Shown: positions 42,234 to 50,697, counted from the stretch's first letter. The stretch: 64,000 nucleotides of DNA from CALGTL01 sp963579135 (GCA_963579135.1 CAUZFB010000006.1:22637-86636); one strand, 5' to 3'. Translations and numbers: made by a program. The notes: a model not told the origin generated them from the letters alone.

Positions 42234-42707
42234 AAGTTCCACCTCCTACAGTGATTCGGGTATGCAATTCGCTTGCGTGTGTGTCGAATTCGGTTCGGGC
42301 GCGCCGAACTAATTGCCCCAGACATGGGGCGCGTGAAACGAATCACGAGCACACAACGATGATGTTCAGCAAGCCGCTGGAGCGAGTGGGTAGCGGTTTG
42401 ACCCTTTTCCGCGGTGGCGCCTCCACGTGGAGTACACCCTGCTCGATGGGGCCAGCGGCCTGCGTACAGACTCTGCGGGGTTCGATTTCAGCGCGTGATC
42501 CCAGTAAAGTGCCTGACCGCCCCGATTTCTCGGGGTCGCGCCCTGCGTGTCGTTGAGACCCGCGACCTTCGGTTCCAATCCGTAGCGTCTGAAATAATCT
42601 TACCATGCGACGATATTCGACGCAAGCCTCAATGCCCTCGATTTATCTTAACTGACGACTACACTAGGGTTACTGTTGAGTGGTAACGCCTTTGAGGACG
42701 ACTTTCC
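42234..42707. other. Gene-free stretch, about 470 bases
   Basis: No convincing coding frame. On the minus strand there is a promoter-like pair (see 42597-42625) and a hairpin (CCCCGA-TTTC-TCGGGG, near 42522-42537). It may be a long leader of the two microprotein genes or a non-coding RNA. It did not match tmRNA, RNase P or SRP motifs by eye. Confidence 0.4.
42597..42625 (-). promoter_or_regulatory. Sigma70-like promoter on the minus strand
   Basis: TTGCGT (42625-42620), spacer of exactly 17, TAAGAT (42602-42597). No gene starts just downstream; the first are the microprotein genes about 360 bases away. Confidence 0.45.
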
Positions 42708-43244
42708 GTGACATTTCCCGTCGGAATCCGGACACTCCGGCTTCTCGTTCGCGAATTCAGCGTCAATGACGCTGAGAATGTGTTCGAGCTGACTTCGGAT
42801 TCCGATGTCGTGCGCTATCTTGAGTTTGGGCCGACATCACGTGCTGAGGCGCAAGGGCTGATGGATTTCGCGGTGGGTTCGTCGCTATCCGTACCACGAA
42901 CCGGCTATGGACTGGTAATCGTCAAATATGACACTGGATCATTGATAGGATCATGTGGACTTCAAGTGTCCGACGACGACTCTCACACCGCAGAACTGTA
43001 CGTCGTGTTTCGTCGCGATCGCTGGGGCCAGGGACTCGTCAGCGAGTTGGTTCCTGCGTTGATCAGCCTGGCGTACGGTGCGGCAGGGTTCGACTGCGTG
43101 TACGGCGTCGTTCACCCCGACAACAATGCGTCGATACGTATGCTGGAGCGCGTAAGGATGGTCAGCGACGGGACGATTCCCGACGTGTTCGAGAATGATG
43201 GGCGTTGGCGCGTGGGCCAGCGTTACGCGATACTCGGATCCTAG
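42708..43244 (+). CDS. GNAT-family N-acetyltransferase (RimJ/RimL-like)
   Basis: 178 aa from a GTG behind GAGGACG. Begins IRTLRLLVREFSVNDAENVF, with the acetyl-CoA loop region VVFRRDRWGQGLVSELVPAL (R-x-x-W-G-Q-G) and VYGVVHPDNNASIRMLERV near the end. This is the ordered pattern of RimJ/RimL-type acetyltransferases. Target amine or protein unknown. Confidence 0.88.
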   Translation: MTFPVGIRTLRLLVREFSVNDAENVFELTSDSDVVRYLEFGPTSRAEAQGLMDFAVGSSLSVPRTGYGLVIVKYDTGSLIGSCGLQVSDDDSHTAELYVVFRRDRWGQGLVSELVPALISLAYGAAGFDCVYGVVHPDNNASIRMLERVRMVSDGTIPDVFENDGRWRVGQRYAILGS

Positions 43245-43278
43245 TATCAGGATGAACCCCTGCACAAAGTGAGGCCCC

Positions 43279-43656
43279 ATGAGCGACGAGATCCAGCGCG
43301 AATTGATGAAGGGCGGTGTCGTCGACATCACGACGCGAGGTCGCCGCACAGGTAAGGAGCGCCGTATTGAGATCCGGCTGCACGTTATTGACGAAGATCT
43401 CTACCTCACAGGTGCGGCCGGGCCGCGAAGTTGGCACGCCAATCTGCGGGCGAACCCCGACTTTCACCTCCACCTCAAGCGTGAGGTTCTCGCAGACCTG
43501 GACGCTCGTGCGACCGAGATCGTGGGCGACGAGGAGCGCCGCCGCGTTCATGGTCGAATCCTGAAGAACATAGGCAAGCCGCAAGAGCTTGAGCTGCGCG
43601 TGGCTGGGAGCCCGCTCATGTACGTCACCGTCGACCCCGACTCCGCGACCAACTAG
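43279..43656 (+). CDS. DDN-like deazaflavin-dependent nitroreductase family protein
   Basis: 125 aa split-barrel protein. VVDITTRGRRTGKERRIEIR, then LTGAAGPRSWHANLRANPDF are the family's signature strands; the family binds F420 or heme/flavin. It supports F420 use in this organism together with the LLM gene. Start ATG 5 bases after GTGAGG. Substrate unknown; quinone reduction is known for relatives. Confidence 0.8.
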   Translation: MSDEIQRELMKGGVVDITTRGRRTGKERRIEIRLHVIDEDLYLTGAAGPRSWHANLRANPDFHLHLKREVLADLDARATEIVGDEERRRVHGRILKNIGKPQELELRVAGSPLMYVTVDPDSATN

Positions 43657-43689
43657 GCGTGCAGGTGAAAGCCGACACTCCCCGCAGAC

Positions 43690-43740
43690 TCCACGTCATT
43701 CTGAGTCCACGCAGGGCGGTACCGAAGAATCTCTCATCAG
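43690..43740 (-). repeat. Dispersed intergenic repeat, family R1, copy c (inverted)
   Basis: On the minus strand it reads GATGAGAGATTCTTCGGTAC, a variable centre, then GTGGACTCAGAATGACGTGG. Lies between convergent genes. Confidence 0.65.
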
Positions 43741-43767
43741 GCGCCCACGCTATGGGAACCAGCGGGG

Positions 43768-43816
43768 AGTGTGCCCGCCCACCCAGACCCCTGCCGCTGC
43801 TTGCGCAGGGCGGTCG
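43768..43816 (+). repeat. Short intergenic repeat R2, copy 1
   Basis: TGTGCCCGCCCACCCAGACC ... GCTGCTTGCGCAGGGCGG. Related stretches occur at 50698-50750 and 52178-52221: TGTGCCCACCC, a variable spacer, then CTTGCGCA. Confidence 0.45.
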
Positions 43817-43916
43817 GGTGGGAACAGGATCAGTCGCGGCCGTGGCATGGCGGGAAACTAGGGTTCTTGACCCGAGCGGCTGAACCTCGCGGTCCTTGAG
43901 CGGGTGCCGGCTTCAG

Positions 43917-44120
43917 TTACGTTTCGTTCGCCGACAAGCCCGGGGCATGCTTGACTGCGCGTTCGAGTTTGGAGCGGGTCATGAGCAGGTAGTGCTGGCA
44001 GGTGAGGCAGCGCACGCCGATGTCGGCGCCGAGTCGTTCGACGCGCCAAGTGGTGCCACCGCAGGGGTGCGCTTTGCGCATGATGAGTGTTTCGCCGAGA
44101 TGGAATTCTACGACGGCCAT
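43917..44120 (-). CDS. DUF951-family protein
   Basis: 67 aa. MAVVEFHLGETLIMRKAHPC, then GGTTWRVERLGADIGVRCLT and MTRSKLERAVKHA: the ordered motifs of DUF951 (R/L-K-x-H-P-C-G-G, G-A-D-I, C-L-x-C, R-S-K-L-E-R). The role is unknown; the fold is a small beta barrel with Cys/His residues. Its ATG lies inside the end of pyrF (13-base overlap), so translation is coupled to it. Confidence 0.85.
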   Translation of the reverse strand: MAVVEFHLGETLIMRKAHPCGGTTWRVERLGADIGVRCLTCQHYLLMTRSKLERAVKHAPGLSANET

Positions 44121-44962
44121 CGGAAGCCCAGCTTCTCGCGCTCCGCGTTGATCTCGCTGCGCAGCTTTTGCGCTGCAGTGCGCGCGGCGTCGGGGAAGTC
44201 GGGGCCTTTCGACGCGAAGATGATGCCTCGTGATGAGTTGATGATGGCGCCGAGACCGTCGGCGTTGACCCCGTTGCGGATCGACGCTTCGAGGTCGCCA
44301 CCCTGGGTGCCGATGCCGGGGATCAGAATGGGCATGGTAGGGGCGATGCTGCGAATGCGCTTCAGCTCGTCTGGAGCTGTAGCGCCGACGACAAGGCCGA
44401 TGTTGCCGTGCGTGTTCCACTTGACGGCGTGCTCCGTGACGTGTTCGTACAGCGGGCGGGACCGGCCGGTATGTGCGCTGGCGACGCCTTCGTCGTAGGC
44501 GATAGGGAGCTCCTCAAAATCGGCCCCGCCGGGATTCGACGTTCGGGTGAGGATGAACACGCCGCGATCCTCGTAGGCGAGGAAAGGCTCGATGCTGTCA
44601 CTTCCCATGTAGGGGTTGAGGGTCACGGCGTCGGCGCCCCAGACCTCGAATGCGGCTTTGGCGTACGCGGTAGCGGTGCTGCCAATGTCGCCACGTTTGG
44701 CGTCGAGAATCACGGGCACGTCGCTAGGTACCGTTTTCATCGTGGCGTCCAGCGCGCGCAGACCGTCCAGGCCCTCTGCCTCGAAGAACGCGTAGTTGGG
44801 CTTGTAGGCGCACACCAGATCGCAAGTGGCTTCGATGATGGCCTTGGTGAAGGCCGCAAAGTCATCAATGGGCATCGAGGGCGGCCATGGATCCAGCCCG
44901 ACGCACACCAGGCTCTGATTTCGGGTCGCTGCGGCCTCTAGTCTGTCGGTAAAGTTGCTCAC
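44108..44962 (-). CDS. pyrF: Orotidine 5'-phosphate decarboxylase
   Basis: 284 aa, the longer (type 2) form. LVCVGLDPWPPSMP at the start, AYKPNYAFFEAEG, and the catalytic signature VILDAKRGDIGSTATAYAKA. It converts OMP to UMP, the last step of pyrimidine synthesis, and is separate from the pyr operon at 53-63 kb. The GTG start is six bases after TAAACT on the minus strand, so it looks leaderless. Followed by overlapping DUF951. Confidence 0.95.
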   Translation of the reverse strand: MSNFTDRLEAAATRNQSLVCVGLDPWPPSMPIDDFAAFTKAIIEATCDLVCAYKPNYAFFEAEGLDGLRALDATMKTVPSDVPVILDAKRGDIGSTATAYAKAAFEVWGADAVTLNPYMGSDSIEPFLAYEDRGVFILTRTSNPGGADFEELPIAYDEGVASAHTGRSRPLYEHVTEHAVKWNTHGNIGLVVGATAPDELKRIRSIAPTMPILIPGIGTQGGDLEASIRNGVNADGLGAIINSSRGIIFASKGPDFPDAARTAAQKLRSEINAEREKLGFRWPS

Positions 44963-45035
44963 GGGCCAAGTTTAGCAGGGCGTTCGGTGATATCGTGGCG
45001 GTTGTGGAACGACACGTCGACAGAGGAGAATCAGC

Positions 45036-45394
45036 CTGGCGAGAGTGGTGCATTTCGAGATTCTTGCTGACGATCCGGAGCGCGCAGCGGCCTTCTACGA
45101 GGCGGCCCTCGGTTGGGCGACGCAGAAGCCCGACGGGATGGGAGAGTACTTTCTCGTGACCATTGGGTCCTAGGATGAACCAGGGATTAACGGGGGCATG
45201 ATGGTGCGGCACTTCGACGAGCTCGCCATCAGCACGGTCGATGCGACCTCGCTGGATGAGACCATCGCGAAGGTCATCGCAGCGGGCGGCGCGCTGGCGC
45301 ACGGTCCCAACGAGATCCCGGGAATCGGCAACACTCCTGTCGCAAGGACACTGAAGGGAATATGTCCGGCGTTATCCAAGGAGGATCAAGCTGA
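45036..45394 (+). pseudogene. VOC-family protein, broken by a nonsense codon and frameshift
   Basis: LARVVHFEILADDPERAAAFYEAALGW is a classic VOC start, but the first codon is CTG (probably former ATG, AGAGGAGAA upstream). The frame runs to an in-frame TAG at 45171-45173 and then continues in the same frame (DEPGINGG, then LDETIAKVIAAGG), losing part of the second module. Near the end the frame must shift to read CKDTEGN-like residues (KDTEGNMSGVIQ). At least three lesions, so not a sequencing error. Confidence 0.8.
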
Positions 45395-45397
45395 TCC

Positions 45398-46111
45398 ATG
45401 ACTGAGTCCGTGTTTGGAATCCTGATTCGGCGCCGCAATAGGTTCGCCGCGGACGTGCTCGTCGCTGGCGGTGCAGCACTGGCACACGTCCCGAACTCAG
45501 GGCGTATGCATGAGCTGATGGTCCCTGGGATCGATGTGCTCCTGCGCCCCGCGCCAGAAGGTCGTACGCGCCGCACCGCGTACGACCTGCTTGCCGTGCG
45601 TTACGCTGGTCGCTGGGTGGGCGTCGACTCGCGCATCCCGCCGTCGATGGTCGTCGATGCGTGGCGCACCGGCGTGCTGCCAGCGTTCGCGGATTACACC
45701 ACCGTTCGGCGCGAGGTGCGCTACGGTGAAAGCCGGCTGGACCTGCTGTTCTCGGATTCGGCGAACGGCACGTCCGAGTTCGCGTATGTGGAGGCCAAGT
45801 CCGTGAACCTCGTCGAGGACGGCATCGCCATGTTCCCCGACGCTCCGACCGCCCGAGGCGCTCGCCACCTCCTGGAGCTGCGCGCCGCAGCGGCCGAAGG
45901 CCACCGAGCCGCCGTGTGTTTCGTTGTGCAGCGTGACGACGTGCGCGTGCTGCGTCCGTTCGCGGAGGCGGACCCTGTCTTCACGGAGACTCTCGTGCGC
46001 GTTGTCGACGAGGGCGTTGAGGCATATGCCATCGCCTGCGTGACCACGCCGGAAGGTACGATGCCTGTGGGGCTTGTGCCGATTGAAATCAGCCCAGGAG
46101 TGTTCGCGTGA
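45398..46111 (+). CDS. sfsA: SfsA family protein (sugar fermentation stimulation)
   Basis: 237 aa. HVPNSGRMHELMVPGIDVLL, then AYVEAKSVNLVEDGIAMFPD and APTARGARHLLEL are diagnostic of SfsA. The family has an OB-like N-terminal domain and a PD-(D/E)xK-like core (the E-x-K in VEAKS) and binds DNA; its cellular role is poorly known. The ATG follows AAGGAGGATC. It overlaps the next gene by 4 bases, so DNA-repair coupling is plausible. Confidence 0.92.
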   Translation: MTESVFGILIRRRNRFAADVLVAGGAALAHVPNSGRMHELMVPGIDVLLRPAPEGRTRRTAYDLLAVRYAGRWVGVDSRIPPSMVVDAWRTGVLPAFADYTTVRREVRYGESRLDLLFSDSANGTSEFAYVEAKSVNLVEDGIAMFPDAPTARGARHLLELRAAAAEGHRAAVCFVVQRDDVRVLRPFAEADPVFTETLVRVVDEGVEAYAIACVTTPEGTMPVGLVPIEISPGVFA

Positions 46112-46782
46112 CTCGATCGCCAGCCAAGGCTCGCCTGCTCATGGACATCTATGACCGCTTGTTTGGCACCTATGGCCCACAGGGCTGGTGGCCGAGCGAT
46201 GGTCCGTTCGAGACGATCGTCGGCGCGATCCTGACGCAGAACACGTCGTGGGTCAACGTGGATAAAGCGTTCGCGAACCTGCGCGCTGCCGAGCTCATGA
46301 CGCCTGCTGCCGTCCGGGCAATCCCTGACGCGGAGCTTGCGGAGGTGATTCGGCCCAGTGGTTACTTCAACAGCAAAGCGCGCAAGCTGAAGGCCATCGC
46401 CGAGCACCTTGCGTTCTACGATGACGACACCGACCGCTGGCGAGCGCGTGACGCCAAGGAGCTGCGCGCCGAACTGCTGGGGGTCTACGGCATCGGCCCA
46501 GAGACCGCCGACGATATCGTGCTCTACGTCGCGGATCTGCCGACGTTCGTTATGGACAGCTACACGGTGCGCATGGTTGACCGCATAGGCATCGCTCCGC
46601 GCCGCAAGCGCTACGAAGACTACCAGGCGCTGTTCGAGGACAATCTTCCCAAGGACGCGCGCCTGTTCAATGAGTACCACGCGCTACTCGATGAGCACTC
46701 GAAGGGCATTTGCCGTAAGCGCGAGCCTCGCTGCGGCGAGTGCGTGTTGCGGGAGATCTGCCGTGAGGGTAGGCGGACGTAA
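46108..46782 (+). CDS. Endonuclease III-related HhH-GPD DNA glycosylase
   Basis: 224 aa from a GTG overlapping the sfsA stop. HhH-GPD fold: FETIVGAILTQNTSWVNVDK, the hairpin LLGVYGIGPETADDIVLYVA and the catalytic Asp in VMDSYTVRMVDR. The lyase Lys of Nth (GVGRKTA) is Glu/Thr here (GIGPETA), as in MagIII-like and monofunctional members, so pure glycosylase action is likely. The [4Fe-4S] loop is complete: C-x6-C-x2-C-x5-C (CRKREPRCGECVLREIC). Confidence 0.9.
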   Translation: MTRSPAKARLLMDIYDRLFGTYGPQGWWPSDGPFETIVGAILTQNTSWVNVDKAFANLRAAELMTPAAVRAIPDAELAEVIRPSGYFNSKARKLKAIAEHLAFYDDDTDRWRARDAKELRAELLGVYGIGPETADDIVLYVADLPTFVMDSYTVRMVDRIGIAPRRKRYEDYQALFEDNLPKDARLFNEYHALLDEHSKGICRKREPRCGECVLREICREGRRT

Positions 46783-46924
46783 GGGACTCTCTCTTCAGTC
46801 CTCTTCCAGAGGGCCAGGATGAGAGAATGCTCCCCGTGACGATTCAGGGTGTATTCCGTACATGTCGTGTGTCAGTACCGCCAAGCGGCAGCACCTGGCC
46901 GTGCGAGGGCCTAGCTCGCCCCTG

Positions 46925-48085
46925 CTAGGTGTCGCGCTCGCTGGTGACGCCGGCCTCGCCTGTGCACCAGGGAATGAATGCCTTCATGTTGCACGTGGCG
47001 CCCACTTTGGCGAGCTCGGCTTCGAATAGCGTGTGAATCTCGCGCTCCTCGTCCTCGTACTCAATCTGGGCGCCGCCGTCCTTCATGGACTTGGAGCCCG
47101 TTCCGTAGGATCCGCCGTAGGGCCGCACGAGGCCATGGCTGCCCGCCTTCATCGCCAGGTAGCGTGCGCGGCGCGTGCCTGAGTTGAAGTGCTGGTGGAC
47201 CGTCCCTGCTCCGGGCACGATAACCATTGCGCCCGCCTTCCAGTCGGCGCGCACCGTGTCGGAGCGGTCGTCGTTCTGCCAGAGGAGTGAGTAGCCGGCG
47301 TCACCGCTGAGGAGGATCAGGTGGGCGCCAGGGCCGTGCTTGTGGGCTTTCTTGTACGTTCCCACGGGGAATTCAGAGATGTGCAGATTGAGGCTGTTCT
47401 TAGCCATCTCCAGCATCGCGTTCACGCCGCCCGCGCCGCGCTCCTTCCAGCCGTACAGAGGCATGTCGGGTGCGTTGGGAACGAAATTCGATTCCCATAC
47501 GCGCTTGTTGTAGAGCGTGCCCGTGCCGCTGTAGGAATCCTCGTTGGCCGCGAGACGCTCACCGAAGACGTAGGGGTTGTTGAAAATGAAGTCGTCGTTG
47601 CGGTAGAGCCGCATGAGGGGCGGTGCGCTGGTCACTGCGATGTAACGTGCTGGCTCGCTGCCACTGCCGTTGAAGAACTGATACCAAGCGTTCAGCGGGA
47701 TCGCGAACAAGCTGCCCGCGTGCCACTCGAACGTGGCCTTCTCTTTCTCGTCGTTCCAGATGCTGGTGGCGCCACGGCCGGACAACACGTAGATCTGCGT
47801 CTCGTACATGTGGTGCTCGGGCGCTGACTTGCCTCCTGGGCTGATCTCCACAACTTGGGAGTCGTTTGGGATCTCATCGTTGGGGATGTTGATGATGGCG
47901 CCCTTGCCACCTTTCCGCTCCCATGGGCCGAGCTCCAGCGTATTCAGATCTTCGAACGCGAAATCGACAATCAGGGGCACGCCTTCCCGCTCAATCCAAT
48001 CGATGTATGGGTCTGCGATGGAGAAGTCCTGCAGGGCTTCCGTGGGTTCCTTGGCTCGGATGATGTCAGCGTCGTTGGTGGTCAT
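46925..48085 (-). CDS. Bicupin protein, paralogue 1 of 5
   Basis: 386 aa with two cupin barrels. Domain 1 has GGKSAPEHHMYETQIYVLSG (HHxxE) and LNAWYQFFNGSG, where the late His of the metal site is Phe. Domain 2 has GTYKKAHKHGPGAHLILLSG (HxHxxxxH) and VPGAGTVHQHFNSG. The C-terminus ends NMKAFIPWCTGEAGVTSERD, shared by all five copies. ATG behind GGAGGAATC. Resembles gentisate-dioxygenase-type bicupins in layout but is not assignable to a known substrate. Groups with paralogue 3. It is the last gene of the array. Confidence 0.88.
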   Translation of the reverse strand: MTTNDADIIRAKEPTEALQDFSIADPYIDWIEREGVPLIVDFAFEDLNTLELGPWERKGGKGAIINIPNDEIPNDSQVVEISPGGKSAPEHHMYETQIYVLSGRGATSIWNDEKEKATFEWHAGSLFAIPLNAWYQFFNGSGSEPARYIAVTSAPPLMRLYRNDDFIFNNPYVFGERLAANEDSYSGTGTLYNKRVWESNFVPNAPDMPLYGWKERGAGGVNAMLEMAKNSLNLHISEFPVGTYKKAHKHGPGAHLILLSGDAGYSLLWQNDDRSDTVRADWKAGAMVIVPGAGTVHQHFNSGTRRARYLAMKAGSHGLVRPYGGSYGTGSKSMKDGGAQIEYEDEEREIHTLFEAELAKVGATCNMKAFIPWCTGEAGVTSERDT

Positions 48086-48106
48086 CGTGATTCCTCCATG
48101 GCGTTC

Positions 48107-48140
48107 ATAAGAGCGCCCTCCGGACGGAGGGCGCTCTTAT
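48107..48140. terminator. Terminator between paralogues 2 and 1
   Basis: Perfect inverted repeat 48107-48122 / 48125-48140 (ATAAGAGCGCCCTCCG and its complement), 27 bases after the stop of paralogue 2 on the minus strand. Confidence 0.85.
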
Positions 48141-48166
48141 CTGCAGGTCCAACTAGATACTGACGG

Positions 48167-49315
48167 CTAAGTGTCGCGCTCGCTGGTCGGGCCGACCTCG
48201 CCCGTGCAATGGGGGATGAATGCCTTCATGCGGCAAGGCGCGCCGTGCTCGGCGAGCTGCGCCTCGAAGATCCTGTGAATCTCGACGTCTTCGTCTTCGT
48301 ACTCAATCTGCATCCCGCCTTCTTTGATGCTGACGTTGGATTCACCCCATCCGCTGGGCTGGCCATCGCCGGATCGAAGCGCGAGGTACCGCGCAGGCTC
48401 TTGACCGGTGTTGAAATGCTGGTGGTAAGTGGCGTCTGCCGGGACGATGACCATGCCGCCCTTCTTCCAAGGTGCGACCTCGTATTCCTTCTTCTCGTTG
48501 TCCCACCACAGCATGGAGAAGCCCACGCCACCCAGGATCACGAGGTGGGCGCCAGGCCCGTGGCGGTGGCCCTTCTTGTACGTGCCTACCGGGAATTCTG
48601 AGATGTGGGTGCCTGTGACGTTACCGGCCAGGTCGAAGTGGGTGTTGATTCCACCTGCACCACGGTCCCGGTACTGCCACAGCTTCATGACGTCAGCGTT
48701 GGGGACGAAGTTCGTCTTCCACATGGTGCCGAACTTGCTGCCCTTGCGCCTATACAGCGTGCCCTGGCCGTTGAAGTAGTCCTCGTTGTCGCCCGAGAAC
48801 CGATCGTTGAACTGGTAAGGGTTGTTGAAGATGAAATCAGCGCTCTTGAACATGCGCATGACGGGTGGTGCGTTGGTCATGGACAGGTAGCGTGCGTGAT
48901 CGGCTCCTGAGCCGTTGAAGTGCTGGTAGGTCGAGTTCAGAGGGATCACGACGAGGCTGCCAGCGGCCCACTCGAACGTGGACTTCTGGCCGTCGTCGTG
49001 CCACACGCTGGTCGCGCCGCGACCGGAGACGACGTACATCACCTCTTCGTACATGTGGTGCTCGGGCTCCGACTTCCCGCCCGGCTTGATCTCGATCAGG
49101 TGGCAGTCGTTGGGGAGGGAGCCGCTTGGGATGTTGATGACGGCGCCTTTGCCGCCCTTGCGCTCCCAGTCTCCCAGCTCAACTTCATCCAAGTCTTCAA
49201 ACTTGTAATCAACGATCCGTTTGATGCCTTCGTTTGCAATCCAGTCCAAGTAGGGATCGTTGGCCTCCCACGTATCCATCTTATCGGGGAGTTCGGCCTC
49301 TCTTAGGTCAACCAT
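48167..49315 (-). CDS. Bicupin protein, paralogue 2 of 5
   Basis: 382 aa, the most diverged copy. Domain 1: GGKSEPEHHMYEEVMYVVSG and LNSTYQHFNGSGADHARY with all metal residues kept. Domain 2: GTYKKGHRHGPGAHLVILGG, then VPADATYHQHFNTG. It has a distinct insert around KGSKFGTMWKTNF. C-terminus RMKAFIPHCTGEVGPTSERD. Its start is 47 bases after the stop of paralogue 3 with no terminator between, so 3 and 2 may be one transcript. Confidence 0.88.
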   Translation of the reverse strand: MVDLREAELPDKMDTWEANDPYLDWIANEGIKRIVDYKFEDLDEVELGDWERKGGKGAVINIPSGSLPNDCHLIEIKPGGKSEPEHHMYEEVMYVVSGRGATSVWHDDGQKSTFEWAAGSLVVIPLNSTYQHFNGSGADHARYLSMTNAPPVMRMFKSADFIFNNPYQFNDRFSGDNEDYFNGQGTLYRRKGSKFGTMWKTNFVPNADVMKLWQYRDRGAGGINTHFDLAGNVTGTHISEFPVGTYKKGHRHGPGAHLVILGGVGFSMLWWDNEKKEYEVAPWKKGGMVIVPADATYHQHFNTGQEPARYLALRSGDGQPSGWGESNVSIKEGGMQIEYEDEDVEIHRIFEAQLAEHGAPCRMKAFIPHCTGEVGPTSERDT

Positions 49316-49362
49316 TACGTGTGGCCTCCATTTCGGTGTTTCGAGCGATTGTACATAAAAAC

Positions 49363-50529
49363 TTAGGTGTCACTCTGGTTGATGGGTCCCATCTCACCAG
49401 TGCAGTAGGGGATGAACGCTTTCATGCGGCAGACAGCGCCGCGCTGGGCCAGTTCAGCCTCGAAGATCTCGTGGATCTCGCGAGCCTCGTCTTCGTACTC
49501 GATCTGACGGCCTCCGTCCTTCATGCTGACGTCTGCACCGGGGCGGATGCCACCGTAAGGGGGGACCAGGCCGTGCTCACCCTGCTTCAGCGCGAGATAG
49601 CGGGCCCGCTTCGAGCCGGTGTTGAAGTGCTGGTGGAACGTGCCGTCGCCGGGCACAATCACCATACCGTTCTTCTTCCAGTTGGCCTTGACCATGTCCG
49701 AGCGGTCTTCCTTGGTCCACATCAGGGAGAAACCCGAATCGCCGCTGAGCAGGACCAAGTGGGCGCCAGGTCCATGGCGGTGGCCCTTCTTGTAGGTGCC
49801 CACGGGGAACTCCGAGATGTGCGCATTGATGCTGTTCTTTGCCATCTCCAACGCGGTGTTGATGCCGCCCGCGCCACGAGCCGCCCAGCCTTGTAGCGGC
49901 ATGTCAGGTGCGTTCGGGATGAAGTTCGACTCCCAGATGCGCTTGGTGTAGAGGGTGCCGTTGCCGCTGAACATGTCGTCGCCCGACGTGTAGCGGCTCT
50001 TGAATACATGAGTATTGTTGAACATGAAATCGTCGTCGCGGTACAGCCGCATGAGCGGCGGCGCGCTGGTGACGGCGACGTAGCGGGCAGCTTCGGTGCC
50101 GCTGGCGTTGAAGAACTGGTACCACGCGTTGAGGGGGATCGAAAACAGGCTCCCCTCGTGCCACTCAAAAGTGCGCTTGTGGTTCTCGTCCACCCAGAGG
50201 CTGGTCGCGCCGCGGCCCGACAGTACGTAGATCTGGGTCTCGTACATGTGGTGGACGGGCTCCGACTTGGCACCAGGGTTGATTTCGACGACTTGCGCGT
50301 CGTTAGGGATCGTGTTGTTGGGGATGTTGATGATCGCGCCACTACCGCCCTTGGCTTCCCAAGGAGCGAGCTCCAGCGTGTTCAGATCCTCGAATGCGAA
50401 GTCGACGATGTAGCGAGGGCCTTCGCGCTTAACCCACTCCAGGTAGGGGTCTTCGACCGCGTAGTCCTGTAGAGGCTGGTCGGGGGCTTTCGCCCTGAGA
50501 ATCTCTCGGTCTTCGGTATCGGTTGCCAT
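49363..50529 (-). CDS. Bicupin protein, paralogue 3 of 5
   Basis: 388 aa from the ATG at 50529 (MATDTEDREILRAKAPDQPL), 10 bases after GGAGG; a longer frame upstream is unlikely. Domain 1: GAKSEPVHHMYETQIYVLSG and LNAWYQFFNASGTEAARY, again with Phe for the late His. Domain 2: GTYKKGHRHGPGAHLVLLSG and VPGDGTFHQHFNTG. C-terminus RMKAFIPYCTGEMGPINQSD. Closest to paralogue 1 (shared ...LNTLELxPWExKGGxGAIIN region). A 17-bp hairpin lies in its 5' leader. Confidence 0.88.
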   Translation of the reverse strand: MATDTEDREILRAKAPDQPLQDYAVEDPYLEWVKREGPRYIVDFAFEDLNTLELAPWEAKGGSGAIINIPNNTIPNDAQVVEINPGAKSEPVHHMYETQIYVLSGRGATSLWVDENHKRTFEWHEGSLFSIPLNAWYQFFNASGTEAARYVAVTSAPPLMRLYRDDDFMFNNTHVFKSRYTSGDDMFSGNGTLYTKRIWESNFIPNAPDMPLQGWAARGAGGINTALEMAKNSINAHISEFPVGTYKKGHRHGPGAHLVLLSGDSGFSLMWTKEDRSDMVKANWKKNGMVIVPGDGTFHQHFNTGSKRARYLALKQGEHGLVPPYGGIRPGADVSMKDGGRQIEYEDEAREIHEIFEAELAQRGAVCRMKAFIPYCTGEMGPINQSDT

Positions 50530-50577
50530 AACGAACGTACCTCCGGAGCTTAGTAAGCGGAGCCTACCTGAATGTGT

Positions 50578-50620
50578 GCTCACGTACCAGCCCGGCACTC
50601 GGGCGGGCTGGTACGTGAGC
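50578..50620. repeat. 17-bp perfect palindrome in the leader of bicupin 3
   Basis: GCTCACGTACCAGCCCG (50578-50594), 9-base loop, exact complement (50604-50620), 50-90 bases before the ATG. Too far from any upstream stop to be its terminator and without a T-run. Could be a leftover terminator of a lost array member or a regulatory hairpin. Confidence 0.75.
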
Positions 50621-50697
50621 GCCTTGTGGCTGTCGCTTTGCAGCACCGAACGCAGACTGGGCGCTACCGCGCATGATGTCGGCCCATTGACGTGGAT

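Noticed and set aside
42234..42600. tmRNA, RNase P or SRP RNA in the gap before the GNAT gene
   Set aside because: A GGTCAGG word and hairpin raised the idea, but the conserved cores and a tRNA-like 3' end are missing.
42343..42606. 87-codon minus-strand frame in the same gap
   Set aside because: No ribosome site and a composition like random GC-rich DNA; better read as non-coding.
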